Below, one piece after another: positions 1 through 9,005 of a DNA stretch of 64,000 nucleotides. Location: contig NZ_BMGG01000003.1 of NCBI RefSeq assembly GCF_014640075.1, positions 67,866-131,865 on the forward strand, read 5' to 3'. The stretch's first letter is position 1; each line of letters opens with the position of its first letter. The stretch comes from Chelatococcus reniformis. Lineage in GTDB: Bacteria; Pseudomonadota; Alphaproteobacteria; Rhizobiales; Beijerinckiaceae. The notes under the pieces were generated by a model. That model made no database searches, had not been told where the DNA came from, and was given only the letters and a program-made list of their open reading frames with translations. Position numbers and translations under genes: made by a program.

Positions 1-324
1 ATCCTTGAAGGCGATGAAGGCCTTCACCTTGCGCGCCGCGCACTCGCCGGCCGTGCCCGCATGCACACCGTGGCCGAGCCCCTCCAGCGTGCCCGCCGCG
101 GCGTCGAGCTGGCCCTCGTCCTCGATCTCGAAGGCCACCGTCTGGTCCTGCGGATCGCCTTCCACATAGCAGAGCGTATGGGCCCGGTCGTCGGAGCGCA
201 GGTAGAGCGCCTTGGCGCTGCGCTCCGCCACCTGCAAACCGAGGCAGCGGGTGGCGAACGCCTCCGCCTGCTCTAGGTCCGGCGCGCCCAGCCGCGCATA
301 GCTGACGTCCTTGAGCTCGATCAT
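1..324 (-). CDS. VOC-fold protein, N-terminal part (gene runs off the window)
   Basis: The 108 visible residues begin MIELKDVSYARLGAPDLEQA and form one beta-alpha-beta-beta-beta module of the vicinal-oxygen-chelate (glyoxalase / extradiol dioxygenase) fold. The sequence closely parallels the N-terminal half of the neighbouring VOC gene: both have ARLGAPDL/VRLGTDDL, a LGLQ motif and an RSDxRAHTL strand. The two are therefore probably paralogues from a tandem duplication. The start is the ATG at 322-324, preceded on the minus strand by an AGGAGACC ribosome-binding site. It lies 23 bases downstream of the next VOC gene on the same strand, so it is probably the last visible gene of the Rieske oxygenase operon. 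The C-terminal domain, which would carry metal ligands, is outside the window, so activity cannot be judged. Confidence 0.8.
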   Translation of the reverse strand, partial: MIELKDVSYARLGAPDLEQAEAFATRCLGLQVAERSAKALYLRSDDRAHTLCYVEGDPQDQTVAFEIEDEGQLDAAAGTLEGLGHGVHAGTAGECAARKVKAFIAFKD

Positions 325-347
325 GGCAGGGTCTCCTTGCTGTGCGC

Positions 348-1223
348 TCATCCGGCCGCGCCGGCGAGCTCGGGCACCTCGCTCGTGCTGCCCCAGGCGC
401 ACAGCGAGCCCGGCTCGGCCGCGAACTGGCGCGCCCGGTGCCGGCCCCCGTCGATGGTGGCCATGCCGTAGCCGTAGGCGAAGATCTGCCCCCCCGGCCC
501 CTGGAAGCGCACGAACACCTGGCCGGAGGCGGCCTCGCGCCCGGGCCCGTGCAGGACGCGCACCTGATGCTCCTGGAGAAAGTAATGGCTCTGCATCACC
601 GCATCGAAGCTCTCGACGGCGTAGGTGACGTAGACGATGCCGGGCCGGGCGGCGGGATAGAGCACGATACGGTGATGGGCGTCGTCGAACCCGAGGTAGG
701 TGACCTCGCCGGCCCGGTCGCTCACCGCGGCGCCCAGCAGCGCGGTCCACAGCGCCGTGTCGCGGGCAAGGTCGGTGCTGCGCAGGCCGACGCAGGCGAG
801 GCCGGTGATGGCGGCATCGCGGCTGCCGAAGTAGCGCCGGCCGCTGACGGCAGGGCGCAGCACGAGGTCGACGGCGAGCCCCTCGCCGATGGCGCAGATC
901 AGGGCGCGGCGCACGAAGCGGCGCTCGCACTCGGCCGCCGAGGCTTCGCGGCAGCCGTAGCCGGTTTGCTCCAGGGCGCCGGCCGCCGCCTCCAGCGCGG
1001 CCTCGTCCTCCAGTTCGACGCCGAGGCTCGCGCCCCGCTCGGTGGACAGCGCCAGCGTGTGGGCCCGCGCGTCGGAGCGGAACACCACGTCGCCGCCCCG
1101 CCCCTCCCCCCGCTGCAAGCCCACGATCTCAGTCGCGAAGCGGGCGCTCGCCTCGAGGTCGTCGGTGCCCAGGCGAACGTAGCACAGCTGCACGATCCGG
1201 ATCGGGTTCGGCATCGCCATCAC
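348..1223 (-). CDS. Two-domain VOC protein, extradiol dioxygenase-like, metal ligands apparently lost
   Basis: A 291-residue protein with two VOC modules (about residues 8-125 and 137-262), the architecture of 2,3-dihydroxybiphenyl 1,2-dioxygenase (BphC) type ring-cleavage enzymes. Those enzymes hold Fe(II) or Mn(II) with His, His and Glu in the second module. Here the first ligand position reads LACVGL where the family has a LGHVxL-type motif, and the last reads QIFAYGYG where the family has Glu before Tyr-Gly. Only the middle histidine (DDAHHRIVL) is evident. A conventional ring-cleaving dioxygenase is therefore doubtful; a binding or accessory role is possible. It starts two bases after the stop of the upstream Rieske oxygenase gene, so translational coupling is likely. 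Fold call strong, function uncertain. Confidence 0.75.
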   Translation of the reverse strand: MMAMPNPIRIVQLCYVRLGTDDLEASARFATEIVGLQRGEGRGGDVVFRSDARAHTLALSTERGASLGVELEDEAALEAAAGALEQTGYGCREASAAECERRFVRRALICAIGEGLAVDLVLRPAVSGRRYFGSRDAAITGLACVGLRSTDLARDTALWTALLGAAVSDRAGEVTYLGFDDAHHRIVLYPAARPGIVYVTYAVESFDAVMQSHYFLQEHQVRVLHGPGREAASGQVFVRFQGPGGQIFAYGYGMATIDGGRHRARQFAAEPGSLCAWGSTSEVPELAGAAG

Positions 1224-1224
1224 C

Positions 1225-2511
1225 TCAAGCCGCTGCCTGCTTGCTCACGGTCGGCGGCGGGAACATCCGTTCGTTCCACTGGGACCAGAAGGCGCGCATC
1301 TGCAGCTCGTCGTCGGCGGCCGGCCGCTCCTTCCCCATCCCCTTCGAGATATCGTTCCACTCAGCTTCCTTGTTGTTGGCGAAGCCGCGCTGGCAGTGCT
1401 CCAGCGCCTCCACATCGTCGGGCGTCGCAAAGCCGCCGGGGCCGAGGAATTCGAGGAAGTTGAGCAGCCGGTCCTTGCGTGCCCGAGCACTCTCTCCGAT
1501 CGGCGCCAGTGCCCACGCATTGATGACCATGTAATCGGCCGCGACCGGGTAATAGGTCCGCACGGTGATGGCCATGATGTCGTTGATGACCAGATTCGGG
1601 AAAATGAAGAGATTGCGGTTCATCTTGGCGATGCGGTCGGCGCGCGCCGCGCCGTGCAGCTCCACCAGACGGCCGTAAATGGTGTCGATCTCCCGGCGCC
1701 CCTCCTCGCCCCAGGCAGGAATCCACTGGGCCACCGGCCGGCCCCACGGGGCGGTGCCCTCGACGACGGCGTGACCGTTGCCGAGATCGCGCCCGTAACC
1801 CACCACGGGTACCTGCGTCGTGCCGCCGGTCGTATTCATCAAGTAGTCGAAGTAGGTGGCGTGGGTGGTGGTCGCGTGATAGCCGTCGATGCTGTTCTCG
1901 GTCAGCAGCTTCCAATTGGCCCGGATCGAATATTCCTGGGTGCCGCCGACGATCGTCATGCCTGCATCGGAATGGTCGCAGACGATATCGAGGTACTCCT
2001 TGGCGCCGGAAAGGTATTCATCGAGCGGAACGACGTGCCGGTCGAAGCAGACGAAGGCGAAGCCGCGGTAGCACTCGAAGCGCGGCACCGGCGTCATGTT
2101 CGATGTCTCGCGGGCCTTGAACCCTTCGGCATAGGAGGCCTCGCCCGGCTGGCTGCGCAGCCGGCCGTCGGCGCCGAACACCCAGCCGTGATAGAAGCAC
2201 TGGAAGGACTTGGCGTTGCCTTTGCGCTCGCGGCAGACCTGGGCGCCGCGGTGCGGGCAGGTGTTGAGCAAGGCGCGCAGTTCTCCCTTGCTGTCGCGGG
2301 TGAACAGGATGTTGCGGCCGGCCACGGAGCGGGTCAGGAAATCGCCCGGCTTGGGCAGCTCCGAATCGTGGCCGAGGTAGAGCCAGCAGCGCTCGAAGAT
2401 GCGCGCCTTTTCCGCCGTCCAGATGTCCGGATCGACGAAGTTGCGCCGCGCGACCTTGAAGAATTGCTGCCCCTCGTCGACCCAGATGGCCGGCTGTTCA
2501 CCGCGCTCCAT
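1225..2511 (-). CDS. Aromatic ring-hydroxylating oxygenase, Rieske alpha subunit
   Basis: A 428-residue large subunit of a Rieske non-heme iron oxygenase, which would add oxygen to an aromatic or related substrate using electrons from a separate reductase. The Rieske [2Fe-2S] ligands are Cys85-Pro-His87 (NTCPHRGAQ) and Cys105-Phe-Tyr-His108 (CFYHGW). The catalytic iron site is in the START-like domain: [13 protein letters not shown] supplies the bridging Asp209 and the ligands His212 and His217. I chose ATG 2509-2511 rather than the longer upstream frame because it follows an AAGGAGG-type ribosome-binding site and the extra residues look non-coding. It leads an operon with two VOC genes. No beta subunit, ferredoxin or reductase is visible, so the electron donor is elsewhere. 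Substrate unknown. Confidence 0.9.
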   Translation of the reverse strand: MERGEQPAIWVDEGQQFFKVARRNFVDPDIWTAEKARIFERCWLYLGHDSELPKPGDFLTRSVAGRNILFTRDSKGELRALLNTCPHRGAQVCRERKGNAKSFQCFYHGWVFGADGRLRSQPGEASYAEGFKARETSNMTPVPRFECYRGFAFVCFDRHVVPLDEYLSGAKEYLDIVCDHSDAGMTIVGGTQEYSIRANWKLLTENSIDGYHATTTHATYFDYLMNTTGGTTQVPVVGYGRDLGNGHAVVEGTAPWGRPVAQWIPAWGEEGRREIDTIYGRLVELHGAARADRIAKMNRNLFIFPNLVINDIMAITVRTYYPVAADYMVINAWALAPIGESARARKDRLLNFLEFLGPGGFATPDDVEALEHCQRGFANNKEAEWNDISKGMGKERPAADDELQMRAFWSQWNERMFPPPTVSKQAAA

Positions 2512-2913
2512 GATGTCCTCCCTCCTCCTTCGGCCACCCTGGGGCCGCACGCCCCGGACGGCGGGGAGCGCGACGACTGCCTCGACCGGACCGAGCGCAC
2601 CGCCCGCACAACACTGGAGCAAGCCCGCCACGGCAGGCTCGCACTCGCCTTGACACCAAACTTAAAAACAATGCATCTTGTTTGTAAAGCGGTATCCGGG
2701 TCGTCGATGTACCCACGTGGACAGCTGCTCAAGCCGACCTGAATCGGCCTTTGGGAGGATTGCCCTTGCGACGTGCCCCATGGCAGGGCCCGATGGCCCC
2801 TGCGCGCCCCGGCGGACGTGCCTTGCCGCCGGCGGAGCGGCCCCTCCCCATCGCCTTCGGTCGACGGCGACAGCAATGCCGGCGTCCCCGGCGCGCGATC
2901 GCGGGATAGGCCG
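2512..2913. other. Divergent intergenic region, Rieske operon / acyl-CoA ligase
   Basis: About 400 bases separate the two divergent start codons. A short AT-rich patch around 2655-2690 stands out from the GC-rich background and probably holds promoters for both directions. It contains a TTGACA hexamer at 2650-2655 followed by CCAAACTT; the same CGCCTTGACACCAA string occurs at 46291-46304, also in front of a catabolic gene. A 6+6 inverted repeat lies at 2666-2683. The reading frame of the ligase extends into this region, but the upstream codons look like non-coding sequence. Confidence 0.5.
2666..2683. promoter_or_regulatory. Inverted repeat, candidate operator in divergent promoter region
   Basis: AAACAA and TTGTTT are perfect mirror arms around a 6-base spacer (TGCATC). 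The site lies in the only AT-rich patch between the Rieske and ligase genes and next to a TTGACA hexamer, as expected for a repressor or activator site controlling both directions. The cognate regulator is not obvious; the nearest is the TetR gene at 5833-6471. Confidence 0.4.
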
Positions 2914-4419
2914 ATGAATGCAAGTGCTCAGATCGTCGTTGCAGGTGACACGTCGGTGGCGCGCCAGACCTTGCTCGACCGGGGCCGGCGCGCGGCGACG
3001 GCCCTCGATCGCATCGGCGTGCGGGAGGACGACAGCGTCGCGCTGCTCGTCCGCAATGATCCCGTCTACTTCGAGATCTTCCAGGCCGCCAACGCCCTCG
3101 GCGCCTACGTCGTGCCCTTGAACTGGCACAATACCGTCGATGAGCTCGACTATATCTTGTCGGATGCAGCGCCGCGCGTGCTGATCGGCGAGAGCGATCT
3201 GATCGCACGGGCACGCGCCGCGATCGAGGGCCGCGTCCCCGCCTTCGCGACCGGCGAGGGAAACGCCGAGCCTGCCGCGCCGGCGCAGCCGTGGAGCGCT
3301 TTTCGCGATCGCCATGCCCCCTGGTCGGGAGCGGCGCGTGCGGCGCGCGGCACGATGATCTACACCTCGGGCACGACGGGTCGTCCGAAGGGCGTGTGCC
3401 GCGGGCCGATGACGCCGGCGCAGATACAGGCCAACGCCCGCCTCCTGCAATCGATCTACGGCACCGAGCCCGGGATGCGCGCCCTCGTGTGCGGGCCTCT
3501 CTACCACGCCTCACCCGGCGCTTTCGCGCGCCAGGCGTTCCAGCACGCCGCGCTCACCGTCTTGCAGACGACGTTCGACGCCGAGGACCTGCTGCGCACC
3601 ATCGAGACCCACCGCATCAGCCATCTCACCATGGTGCCGACCATGTTCGTGCGGCTGTTGCGCCTGCCCGAGAGCGTGCGCTGCGGCTACGACATGTCCT
3701 CACTGCGCTGGGCGACGCACACCGGCGCCCCCTGCCCGCCCGAGGTGAAGCAGGCGATGATCGACTGGTGGGGCCCGGTCATTCACGAGACCTATGGCGC
3801 CACCGAGACGGGGCCCGCCGTCGGCTGCACCTCGGCCGAGTGGCTCGCCCACCGCGGCAGCGTCGGCCAACCCATGGCCGGCACGACGCTCCGCATCTAC
3901 GGCGAGGGCGCGCGCGCCCTCGGAACCGGCGAGGTCGGCGAGATCTACCTGCGCACCCAAGCCTACGCCGACTTTGCCTATCACGGCTTGCCGCACGAGC
4001 GGGCGCAGGTCGAGCGTGACGGGCTGATCACCTGCGGCGACGTCGGCTACCTGGACGCGGATGGATTTCTCTACATCTGCGATCGCAAGCGCGACATGGT
4101 CATCTCCGGCGGCGTCAACATCTACCCCGCCGAGATCGAGAATGTGCTCGTCACCTGTCCCGGCGTACGGGACTGCGCTGTCTTCGGCGTGCCAGACGCT
4201 GAGTTCGGCGAGGCGCTCGTCGCAGCGGTCGAGGCGGAGCCCGGTGCCCCGCCGACGGTCGACAGGATGGTTGCTCACCTGGGCGAGCGTCTGGCGCGCT
4301 ACAAGATTCCAAAAGTATTCGAGTTCCACCCGTCCCTGCCGCGCGAGGCCAGCGGCAAGCTGCTCAAACGCAAGGTCCGGCAGGCCTATCTCGATCGGCT
4401 CTCAGCCGCAGCTGCATAG
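2914..4419 (+). CDS. AMP-forming acyl-CoA synthetase / ligase
   Basis: A 501-residue member of the ANL (AMP-binding) superfamily, which activates a carboxylic acid as acyl-adenylate and transfers it to coenzyme A. The ATP-binding P-loop is at residues 150-160 (YTSGTTGRPKG), the A5 motif is YGATETG, the hinge region contains DRKRDMVISGG, and the C-terminal catalytic lysine is in PREASGKLLKR. The start is the ATG at 2914, which gives a normal family length; an in-frame upstream extension of 47 residues is low-complexity and lacks family similarity. It diverges from the Rieske oxygenase operon and is followed by a solute-binding protein gene, consistent with uptake and CoA activation of an aromatic or fatty acid. 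Substrate cannot be read from sequence. Confidence 0.9.
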   Translation: MNASAQIVVAGDTSVARQTLLDRGRRAATALDRIGVREDDSVALLVRNDPVYFEIFQAANALGAYVVPLNWHNTVDELDYILSDAAPRVLIGESDLIARARAAIEGRVPAFATGEGNAEPAAPAQPWSAFRDRHAPWSGAARAARGTMIYTSGTTGRPKGVCRGPMTPAQIQANARLLQSIYGTEPGMRALVCGPLYHASPGAFARQAFQHAALTVLQTTFDAEDLLRTIETHRISHLTMVPTMFVRLLRLPESVRCGYDMSSLRWATHTGAPCPPEVKQAMIDWWGPVIHETYGATETGPAVGCTSAEWLAHRGSVGQPMAGTTLRIYGEGARALGTGEVGEIYLRTQAYADFAYHGLPHERAQVERDGLITCGDVGYLDADGFLYICDRKRDMVISGGVNIYPAEIENVLVTCPGVRDCAVFGVPDAEFGEALVAAVEAEPGAPPTVDRMVAHLGERLARYKIPKVFEFHPSLPREASGKLLKRKVRQAYLDRLSAAAA

Positions 4420-4590
4420 GCGCGGCACTGCCCCGGTGTGGCGGTGCGGCCGGCCTCGCGCGATCGGGGCGGGCCGGTCTGCAACGGGGCAGATGCCGTC
4501 CCGGCCGCAAGAGCGCGCCCGGCCCGGTCGATACGGTCAACCAGCTCGACGTAACGCGGACGCAAGTTCCGCTGAAGGGAGGAGACGTAA

Positions 4591-5826
4591 ATGCCGGTCA
4601 AACTTGACAGACGCGGTCTGCTGCTCGGTGCCGGCACAGCTGCGCTCTACGGCCTGGGACAGCGCACGGCGATGGCGAAGAGCTACGGCCCCGGGGTAAC
4701 CGATACGGAGATCAAGCTCGGCACCACCTCCCCCTACAGCGGGCCGGCATCGGGCTTCGGCGTCTACGGACTGGCCCAAAGCGCCTATTTCGAGATGGTC
4801 AACGCCGGCGGCGGCATCAACGGGCGGAAGATCAACCTGATCTCGCTCGACAACGCCTACAATCCGCCAAAGGCGCTGGAGCAGACGCGGCGGCTGGTCG
4901 AGTCCGACAACGTCTTTGCCATCGCCGGCTTTCTCGGCACCGCGCCGAACACCTCGGTGCAGAAATATCTCAATGCCAAGGCGGTGCCGAGCCTGTTCCT
5001 CACCTCCGGCGCGGAACGTTTCAACGATCCGGCGAACTTCCCGTGGATCGTCCCGTTCTATCCGACCTATGTCGATCAGAGCGAGATCTACGCCAAGTAC
5101 ATCCTGCAGAGCCGGCCGAATGCGAAAATCGCGGTCCAGTTCATCAATGACGACCTGGGGCGCGATTTCGTCCGCGGCCTCAAGAAGGGGCTCGGTGCGG
5201 CGGCCTCCACGATGATCATCAAGGAGATCAGCCACGAACTGACGGAGCCGACGATCGAGCACCAGATCGTCGAGTTGCGCGCCACCGGCGCCGACGTGTT
5301 CTGCCAGTTCACCACGGCGAAGTTTGCCGCCCAAGGCATACGCAAGGCCGGCGAAATCGGCTGGAAGCCGATGTACGTGCTGGCGAGCGTCGCCTCGTCC
5401 ATCGGCGCAACGCTCGTTCCGGCAGGCCTCGACAATTCCAAGGGTGTCATCACCTGTCGCTGGGAAAAAATCCCGACCGATCCGATCACGGCCGCGGACC
5501 GGGACGTGAAGGATTACAGGGCCTTCCTCGATCGCTACATGCCCAGGCACAACGTCGAGGACAACACGACCGTTCCCGGCTACATCAACGCCCATATGAT
5601 CACGCAGGTACTCAGGCGGTGCGGCGACGATCTCACCCGTGAAAATCTGCTGAAGCAGGCCACTCATCTTCAGCGCGAGACGCCGCCCATGGTGATCGAC
5701 GGCATCCCCGTCTACAACTCGCCGACCGACTACCTCGCCTATCACGCGCTGCAGCTCGCCCGGTTCAACGGAACGGGGTGGAGCCCGCTCGGGCCGCCGA
5801 TCGCCATCGGCAGCGGTAAATCGTAA
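4591..5826 (+). CDS. ABC transporter substrate-binding protein, branched-chain amino acid/aromatic acid type, Tat-type signal
   Basis: A 411-residue periplasmic binding protein of the Leu/Ile/Val-binding family (Peripla_BP_6). The N terminus carries a twin-arginine-type signal, DRRGLLLGAGTAAL, ending near AMA-KSY, so export by Tat is likely. The mature protein starts with ITLGTTSPYSGPAS-like family sequence (IKLGTTSPYSGPASGFG) and has the GGGINGRKI motif. It stands alone: no permease or ATPase genes accompany it, so it must share a transporter encoded elsewhere or act as an orphan receptor. It follows the acyl-CoA ligase by about 170 bases, which suggests its ligand is the acid that the ligase activates. 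A GGAGGAG ribosome-binding site precedes the ATG. Confidence 0.88.
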   Translation: MPVKLDRRGLLLGAGTAALYGLGQRTAMAKSYGPGVTDTEIKLGTTSPYSGPASGFGVYGLAQSAYFEMVNAGGGINGRKINLISLDNAYNPPKALEQTRRLVESDNVFAIAGFLGTAPNTSVQKYLNAKAVPSLFLTSGAERFNDPANFPWIVPFYPTYVDQSEIYAKYILQSRPNAKIAVQFINDDLGRDFVRGLKKGLGAAASTMIIKEISHELTEPTIEHQIVELRATGADVFCQFTTAKFAAQGIRKAGEIGWKPMYVLASVASSIGATLVPAGLDNSKGVITCRWEKIPTDPITAADRDVKDYRAFLDRYMPRHNVEDNTTVPGYINAHMITQVLRRCGDDLTRENLLKQATHLQRETPPMVIDGIPVYNSPTDYLAYHALQLARFNGTGWSPLGPPIAIGSGKS

Positions 5827-5832
5827 CCGGTG

Positions 5833-6471
5833 TCAGGCCGACGGGAGGGCCAGGGCTTGGCGCACCATCTCGCAGAGCAGCGGCGGCAACTCGCGCTGCA
5901 CCTCGCGCAGGTCCTCCCCGAAGCGGCCGATCGTCATGCCGCGGATGGCGCCGAGGATCAGGTTGGCGTAGGCGTCGCAATCGAGGTCGCTCCGCACCTC
6001 GCCCAAGCGCCGCGCATCGAGAAGGTCGTCGCGAAAGCCCAGCCGCCAACGCTCCAGGAAGGCATCGATCCGCGGCTGCAGCTCCGGGAAGGCGTAGCGG
6101 GCTTCGACGATGATGGTCTGCAGCGCGGCCGCGCCGTCGGGGATGGTCCGGGCGCCGATGATGTAGGCTTCGGCCCGCGCCTTGAGTGCATCGAGGCCCC
6201 GCCGCCCGCCGGTCATCGACGCCACCGTCGTCTCGCACCACCGGTCCATCGCGGCGAGCAAGGTGTCGACCAGGCCGAACTTGCTGCCGTAGCGGACGAC
6301 GGGAAGACCGCTGCTGTATCCAGCCCTCACCCCGATCTCGGCCAGCGTCGTCGCATGCAGGCCGCGGCGGCCGATCAGATAAGCTGCCGCCCGCAACATG
6401 CGCCGGTCGGATTGTTCACGGCGCGCGGCCTGGGTTCGGCGCCTGAGCGGCTGGGTATCGACCTGTGTCAT
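5833..6471 (-). CDS. TetR family transcriptional regulator
   Basis: A 212-residue TetR-type repressor. The N-terminal helix-turn-helix spans about residues 25-70, with TTLAEIGVRAGYSSG followed by the YGSKFGLVDTL region. The ligand-binding C-terminal domain is not assignable to a specific inducer. I chose the ATG at 6469-6471, which has AGGA seven bases upstream, instead of a TTG six bases earlier that would sit on top of that site. It diverges from the nitronate monooxygenase / acyl-CoA dehydrogenase operon and probably represses it and itself through the palindrome at 6515-6536. The 3' end converges with the solute-binding protein gene, six bases apart. Confidence 0.9.
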   Translation of the reverse strand: MTQVDTQPLRRRTQAARREQSDRRMLRAAAYLIGRRGLHATTLAEIGVRAGYSSGLPVVRYGSKFGLVDTLLAAMDRWCETTVASMTGGRRGLDALKARAEAYIIGARTIPDGAAALQTIIVEARYAFPELQPRIDAFLERWRLGFRDDLLDARRLGEVRSDLDCDAYANLILGAIRGMTIGRFGEDLREVQRELPPLLCEMVRQALALPSA

Positions 6472-6514
6472 TGGCAAATCCTAGCATTTGCCGCGCCCCG
6501 CGACAGCTCCATCT

Positions 6515-6536
6515 ACTTGCTTTCTAGAAACTAAGT
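6515..6536. promoter_or_regulatory. 22-bp palindrome, probable TetR operator
   Basis: The left half ACTTGCTTTCT mirrors the right half AGAAACTAAGT with two mismatched positions per half; the core TTTCTAGAAA is a perfect 10-bp palindrome. It lies between the divergent TetR gene and the nitronate monooxygenase gene, 44 bases from the first start and 52 from the second, the usual place for the operator of a divergent TetR gene. Size and symmetry fit a TetR dimer site. Confidence 0.6.
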
Positions 6537-6587
6537 TTATAGCATTCGGGCAAGGCTCGCGGCGGCGACGAGCCAAGGGAGAGACGC

Positions 6588-7724
6588 ATGAGGACCCCCG
6601 TCTGCGATCTGCTTGGCGTCGACTTCCCGCTGTTCGCCTTCAGCCATTGCCGGGACGTGGTCGTCGCGGTCAGCAAGGCCGGCGGCTTCGGCGTGCTTGG
6701 CGCCGTCGGCTACAGCCCCGACGAGCTGGAAGCGGAGCTGCGCTGGATCGATGACAGGGTCGGCGGCCGGCCCTACGGCATCGATCTCGCCATTCCCGAG
6801 AACATGTCCGTCAAATACGAGCAGGGCCTCACCAGCAGCAGCCTCAAGCAGCGCATCCCGCCGCAGCATCACGCCTTCGTCGACGCCCTGCTGCGCCGGC
6901 ACGGCATCGACCCGTATTCCGCCGCCCCCTCGGACGAGGATCGGGCGGTCGGCCTCATGCATGACACGGCCGAGAGGTGCATGGACGTGGCGTTCCGGCA
7001 CCCGATCCGTTTCATCGTCCAGGCGCTCGGCCTGCCGCCGCAGTCGATGATCGATCGCGGGCGCGCCGCCGGCGTCCCGGTCGGCGCGCTGGTCGGATCG
7101 GCCGAGCATGCGATCCGCCAGGTGGAGATGGGCGTCGACGTCATCGTCGCCCAAGGCACCGAGGCGGGCGGCCATTGCGGCGAGGTGTCGACCATGGTGC
7201 TGGTGCCCGAGGTCATCCGGGCCGTCGCCGGGGTCGGCGCCAAGCACACGCCCGTGCTCGCCGCAGGCGGGATCGTATCCGGCCGCCAGATGGCGGCGGC
7301 CATGACCATGGGGGCGGACGGGGCCTGGACGGGTTCGGTCTGGCTGCCGACCGTCGAATCCGAAATCTCCCAGGTCATGCGCGAGAAATTCCTCGCGGCG
7401 CGCTCGCGCGACACGGTCCGTTCGCGTGCGAGTTCCGGCAAGCTCGCGCGGCAGCTCCGCTCGGCCTGGACCGAAGCCTGGGAGCAGCCCGACAGCCCCG
7501 GCTATTTGCAGATGCCGTTCCAGCCGATGCTGACGGCCGCCGTTATGCAGCGGGCCACCAAAGCGGCCGAAGCCGGCAGCGAGAGCGCCCGTCAGCTCGT
7601 CAACTATTACGTGGGCCAGGGGGTCGGACTACTGGACGACATCAAGTCGGCCCGCACCGTCGTCCAGGAATTCATGGAAGATTACGCCGCAGCACTCGAG
7701 CGCGTGCAGACCCTGTCCGCCTAA
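6588..7724 (+). CDS. Nitronate monooxygenase family flavoprotein
   Basis: A 378-residue TIM-barrel FMN enzyme of the 2-nitropropane dioxygenase / nitronate monooxygenase family. Typical features are the N-terminal PVCDLLGVDFPLFAF, the AGGFGVLGAVGY loop, IVAQGTEAGGHCGE carrying the conserved glycine-rich flavin loop and active-site His, and the phosphate-binding AAGGIVSGRQMAAA. Family members oxidise nitronates, but many homologues in catabolic operons act on other substrates, so the reaction is uncertain. The AGGGAGAG ribosome-binding site supports this start. It is the first gene of an operon with two acyl-CoA dehydrogenase genes, under probable control of the divergent TetR gene. Confidence 0.88.
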   Translation: MRTPVCDLLGVDFPLFAFSHCRDVVVAVSKAGGFGVLGAVGYSPDELEAELRWIDDRVGGRPYGIDLAIPENMSVKYEQGLTSSSLKQRIPPQHHAFVDALLRRHGIDPYSAAPSDEDRAVGLMHDTAERCMDVAFRHPIRFIVQALGLPPQSMIDRGRAAGVPVGALVGSAEHAIRQVEMGVDVIVAQGTEAGGHCGEVSTMVLVPEVIRAVAGVGAKHTPVLAAGGIVSGRQMAAAMTMGADGAWTGSVWLPTVESEISQVMREKFLAARSRDTVRSRASSGKLARQLRSAWTEAWEQPDSPGYLQMPFQPMLTAAVMQRATKAAEAGSESARQLVNYYVGQGVGLLDDIKSARTVVQEFMEDYAAALERVQTLSA

Positions 7725-7741
7725 ACCGACGAGAGGCCACC

Positions 7742-8959
7742 ATGGACTTCAACCTTCCCGGCGAAGACGACCCCCGTCGCCGCGAGATTCGCGCCTGGCT
7801 CGAGGCCAACCCTAGTCCCACCTACCGCCAACTGGCCGAGCGGGGCTGGACGGCGCCCAACTGGCCGGCGCCGTGGGGCCTGTCGGCAGGGCCGGAGCTG
7901 GTCGTCATGCTGGACGAGGAGCTCGAGCGGGCCGGCATCCGCCACCCTCATCAGCTCAACGCGATCGCTCTCAATCAATGCGGCCAGTCGCTGCTGACAT
8001 GGGGCACGGAGGAGCAGCGGCAGCGCTTCCTGCCGCCAGCACTCGCCTGCGAGGAGCGATGGTGCATGCTGTTCAGCGAGCCGTCCGGTGGCTCGGACCT
8101 CGGCAACCTGCGCACCACCGCGCGCCGGGTCGGCGACGACTACGTCATCAACGGCCAGAAGATCTGGAATTCCCATGCCGACATCTCGCAGATCGGCGTC
8201 ATCATCGTGCGCACCGACAGCGCGGTACCCAAGCACAAGGGTCTGTCCGTCTTCATCCTCGACATGAAGACCCCCGGCGTGACCGTGCGACCGATCGTCG
8301 ACATGAGCGGCGAGGTGAACGAATACAACGAGGTGTTTCTCGAGGACGTGCGGGTACCGGCTGCCCACCGGCTCGGCCAGGAGGGCGACGGCTGGCGCAT
8401 CGTGGTCGAGCAGCTGCAGACGGAACGCCAGGGCATGACGATGCCAGGCGCCGTCTGGGGCTCCGGCCCCACGGCGCGCGAACTCCTCGACGGGCTGATC
8501 AGGACCGGCCGCATCAAGAACCCGCTGATCCGCGACGACGCGGCCAAGCTGTTCATCGAGGGCGAGCTGCTGCGCCTGCTCACCTACCGGCACCTGAGCA
8601 ACAAGATCAACGGCAAGCCCGCGGGCGTCGAAGGCAACCTTGGCAAGATGATCGCCTCCCCGCACGGCCAGCGCCTCAGTGACCTTGCCAAGCGCAGCCA
8701 GGGCGCTGCCGGCATGGTCAAGAACAGGGACGTGCTGCCGCTGCCCGACAAGCACTACGGCCTGTTCGACAACTGGGACTACGCCTACTGGTTCAGCCCT
8801 GCGGCGACCCTCGGCGTCGGCACGCAGGAGATTCTCAAGAACACCGTCGCCGAACGCATCCTCGGCTTGCCGCGGGATCTGGATCCGACGGCGGCTACCC
8901 CCTTCAACCAGATCAACAGGCCGCAGGTGGCGCCCGCGCGCCTGGCCGCCGAGCGGTAG
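7742..8959 (+). CDS. Acyl-CoA dehydrogenase family protein, first of a pair
   Basis: A 405-residue acyl-CoA dehydrogenase, an FAD enzyme that introduces a double bond into acyl-CoA thioesters. Recognisable elements are LFSEPSGGSDLGNLRT in the FAD/substrate loop, INGQKIWNSHAD, and TERQGMT in the helix where isovaleryl- and long-chain-type enzymes carry the base. The N terminus (MDFNLPGEDDPRRREIRAWL, then NWPAPWG) is typical of the larger subunit of heteromeric FadE-type pairs. The ATG at 7742 lies 17 bases after the monooxygenase stop, with GAGAGGCC upstream. Another acyl-CoA dehydrogenase gene follows directly, so the two may form an alpha2beta2 enzyme; that is inference from family precedent. 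Confidence 0.9.
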   Translation: MDFNLPGEDDPRRREIRAWLEANPSPTYRQLAERGWTAPNWPAPWGLSAGPELVVMLDEELERAGIRHPHQLNAIALNQCGQSLLTWGTEEQRQRFLPPALACEERWCMLFSEPSGGSDLGNLRTTARRVGDDYVINGQKIWNSHADISQIGVIIVRTDSAVPKHKGLSVFILDMKTPGVTVRPIVDMSGEVNEYNEVFLEDVRVPAAHRLGQEGDGWRIVVEQLQTERQGMTMPGAVWGSGPTARELLDGLIRTGRIKNPLIRDDAAKLFIEGELLRLLTYRHLSNKINGKPAGVEGNLGKMIASPHGQRLSDLAKRSQGAAGMVKNRDVLPLPDKHYGLFDNWDYAYWFSPAATLGVGTQEILKNTVAERILGLPRDLDPTAATPFNQINRPQVAPARLAAER

Positions 8960-9005
8960 CGGTCCGGCGAGCGCCACAGCCACCACGTTCCGAGGGAGAC
9001 GCTCC

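Noticed and set aside
1396-2742. 448-residue plus-strand frame opposite the Rieske oxygenase gene
   Set aside because: No domain similarity; the Rieske and catalytic iron motifs are on the minus strand.
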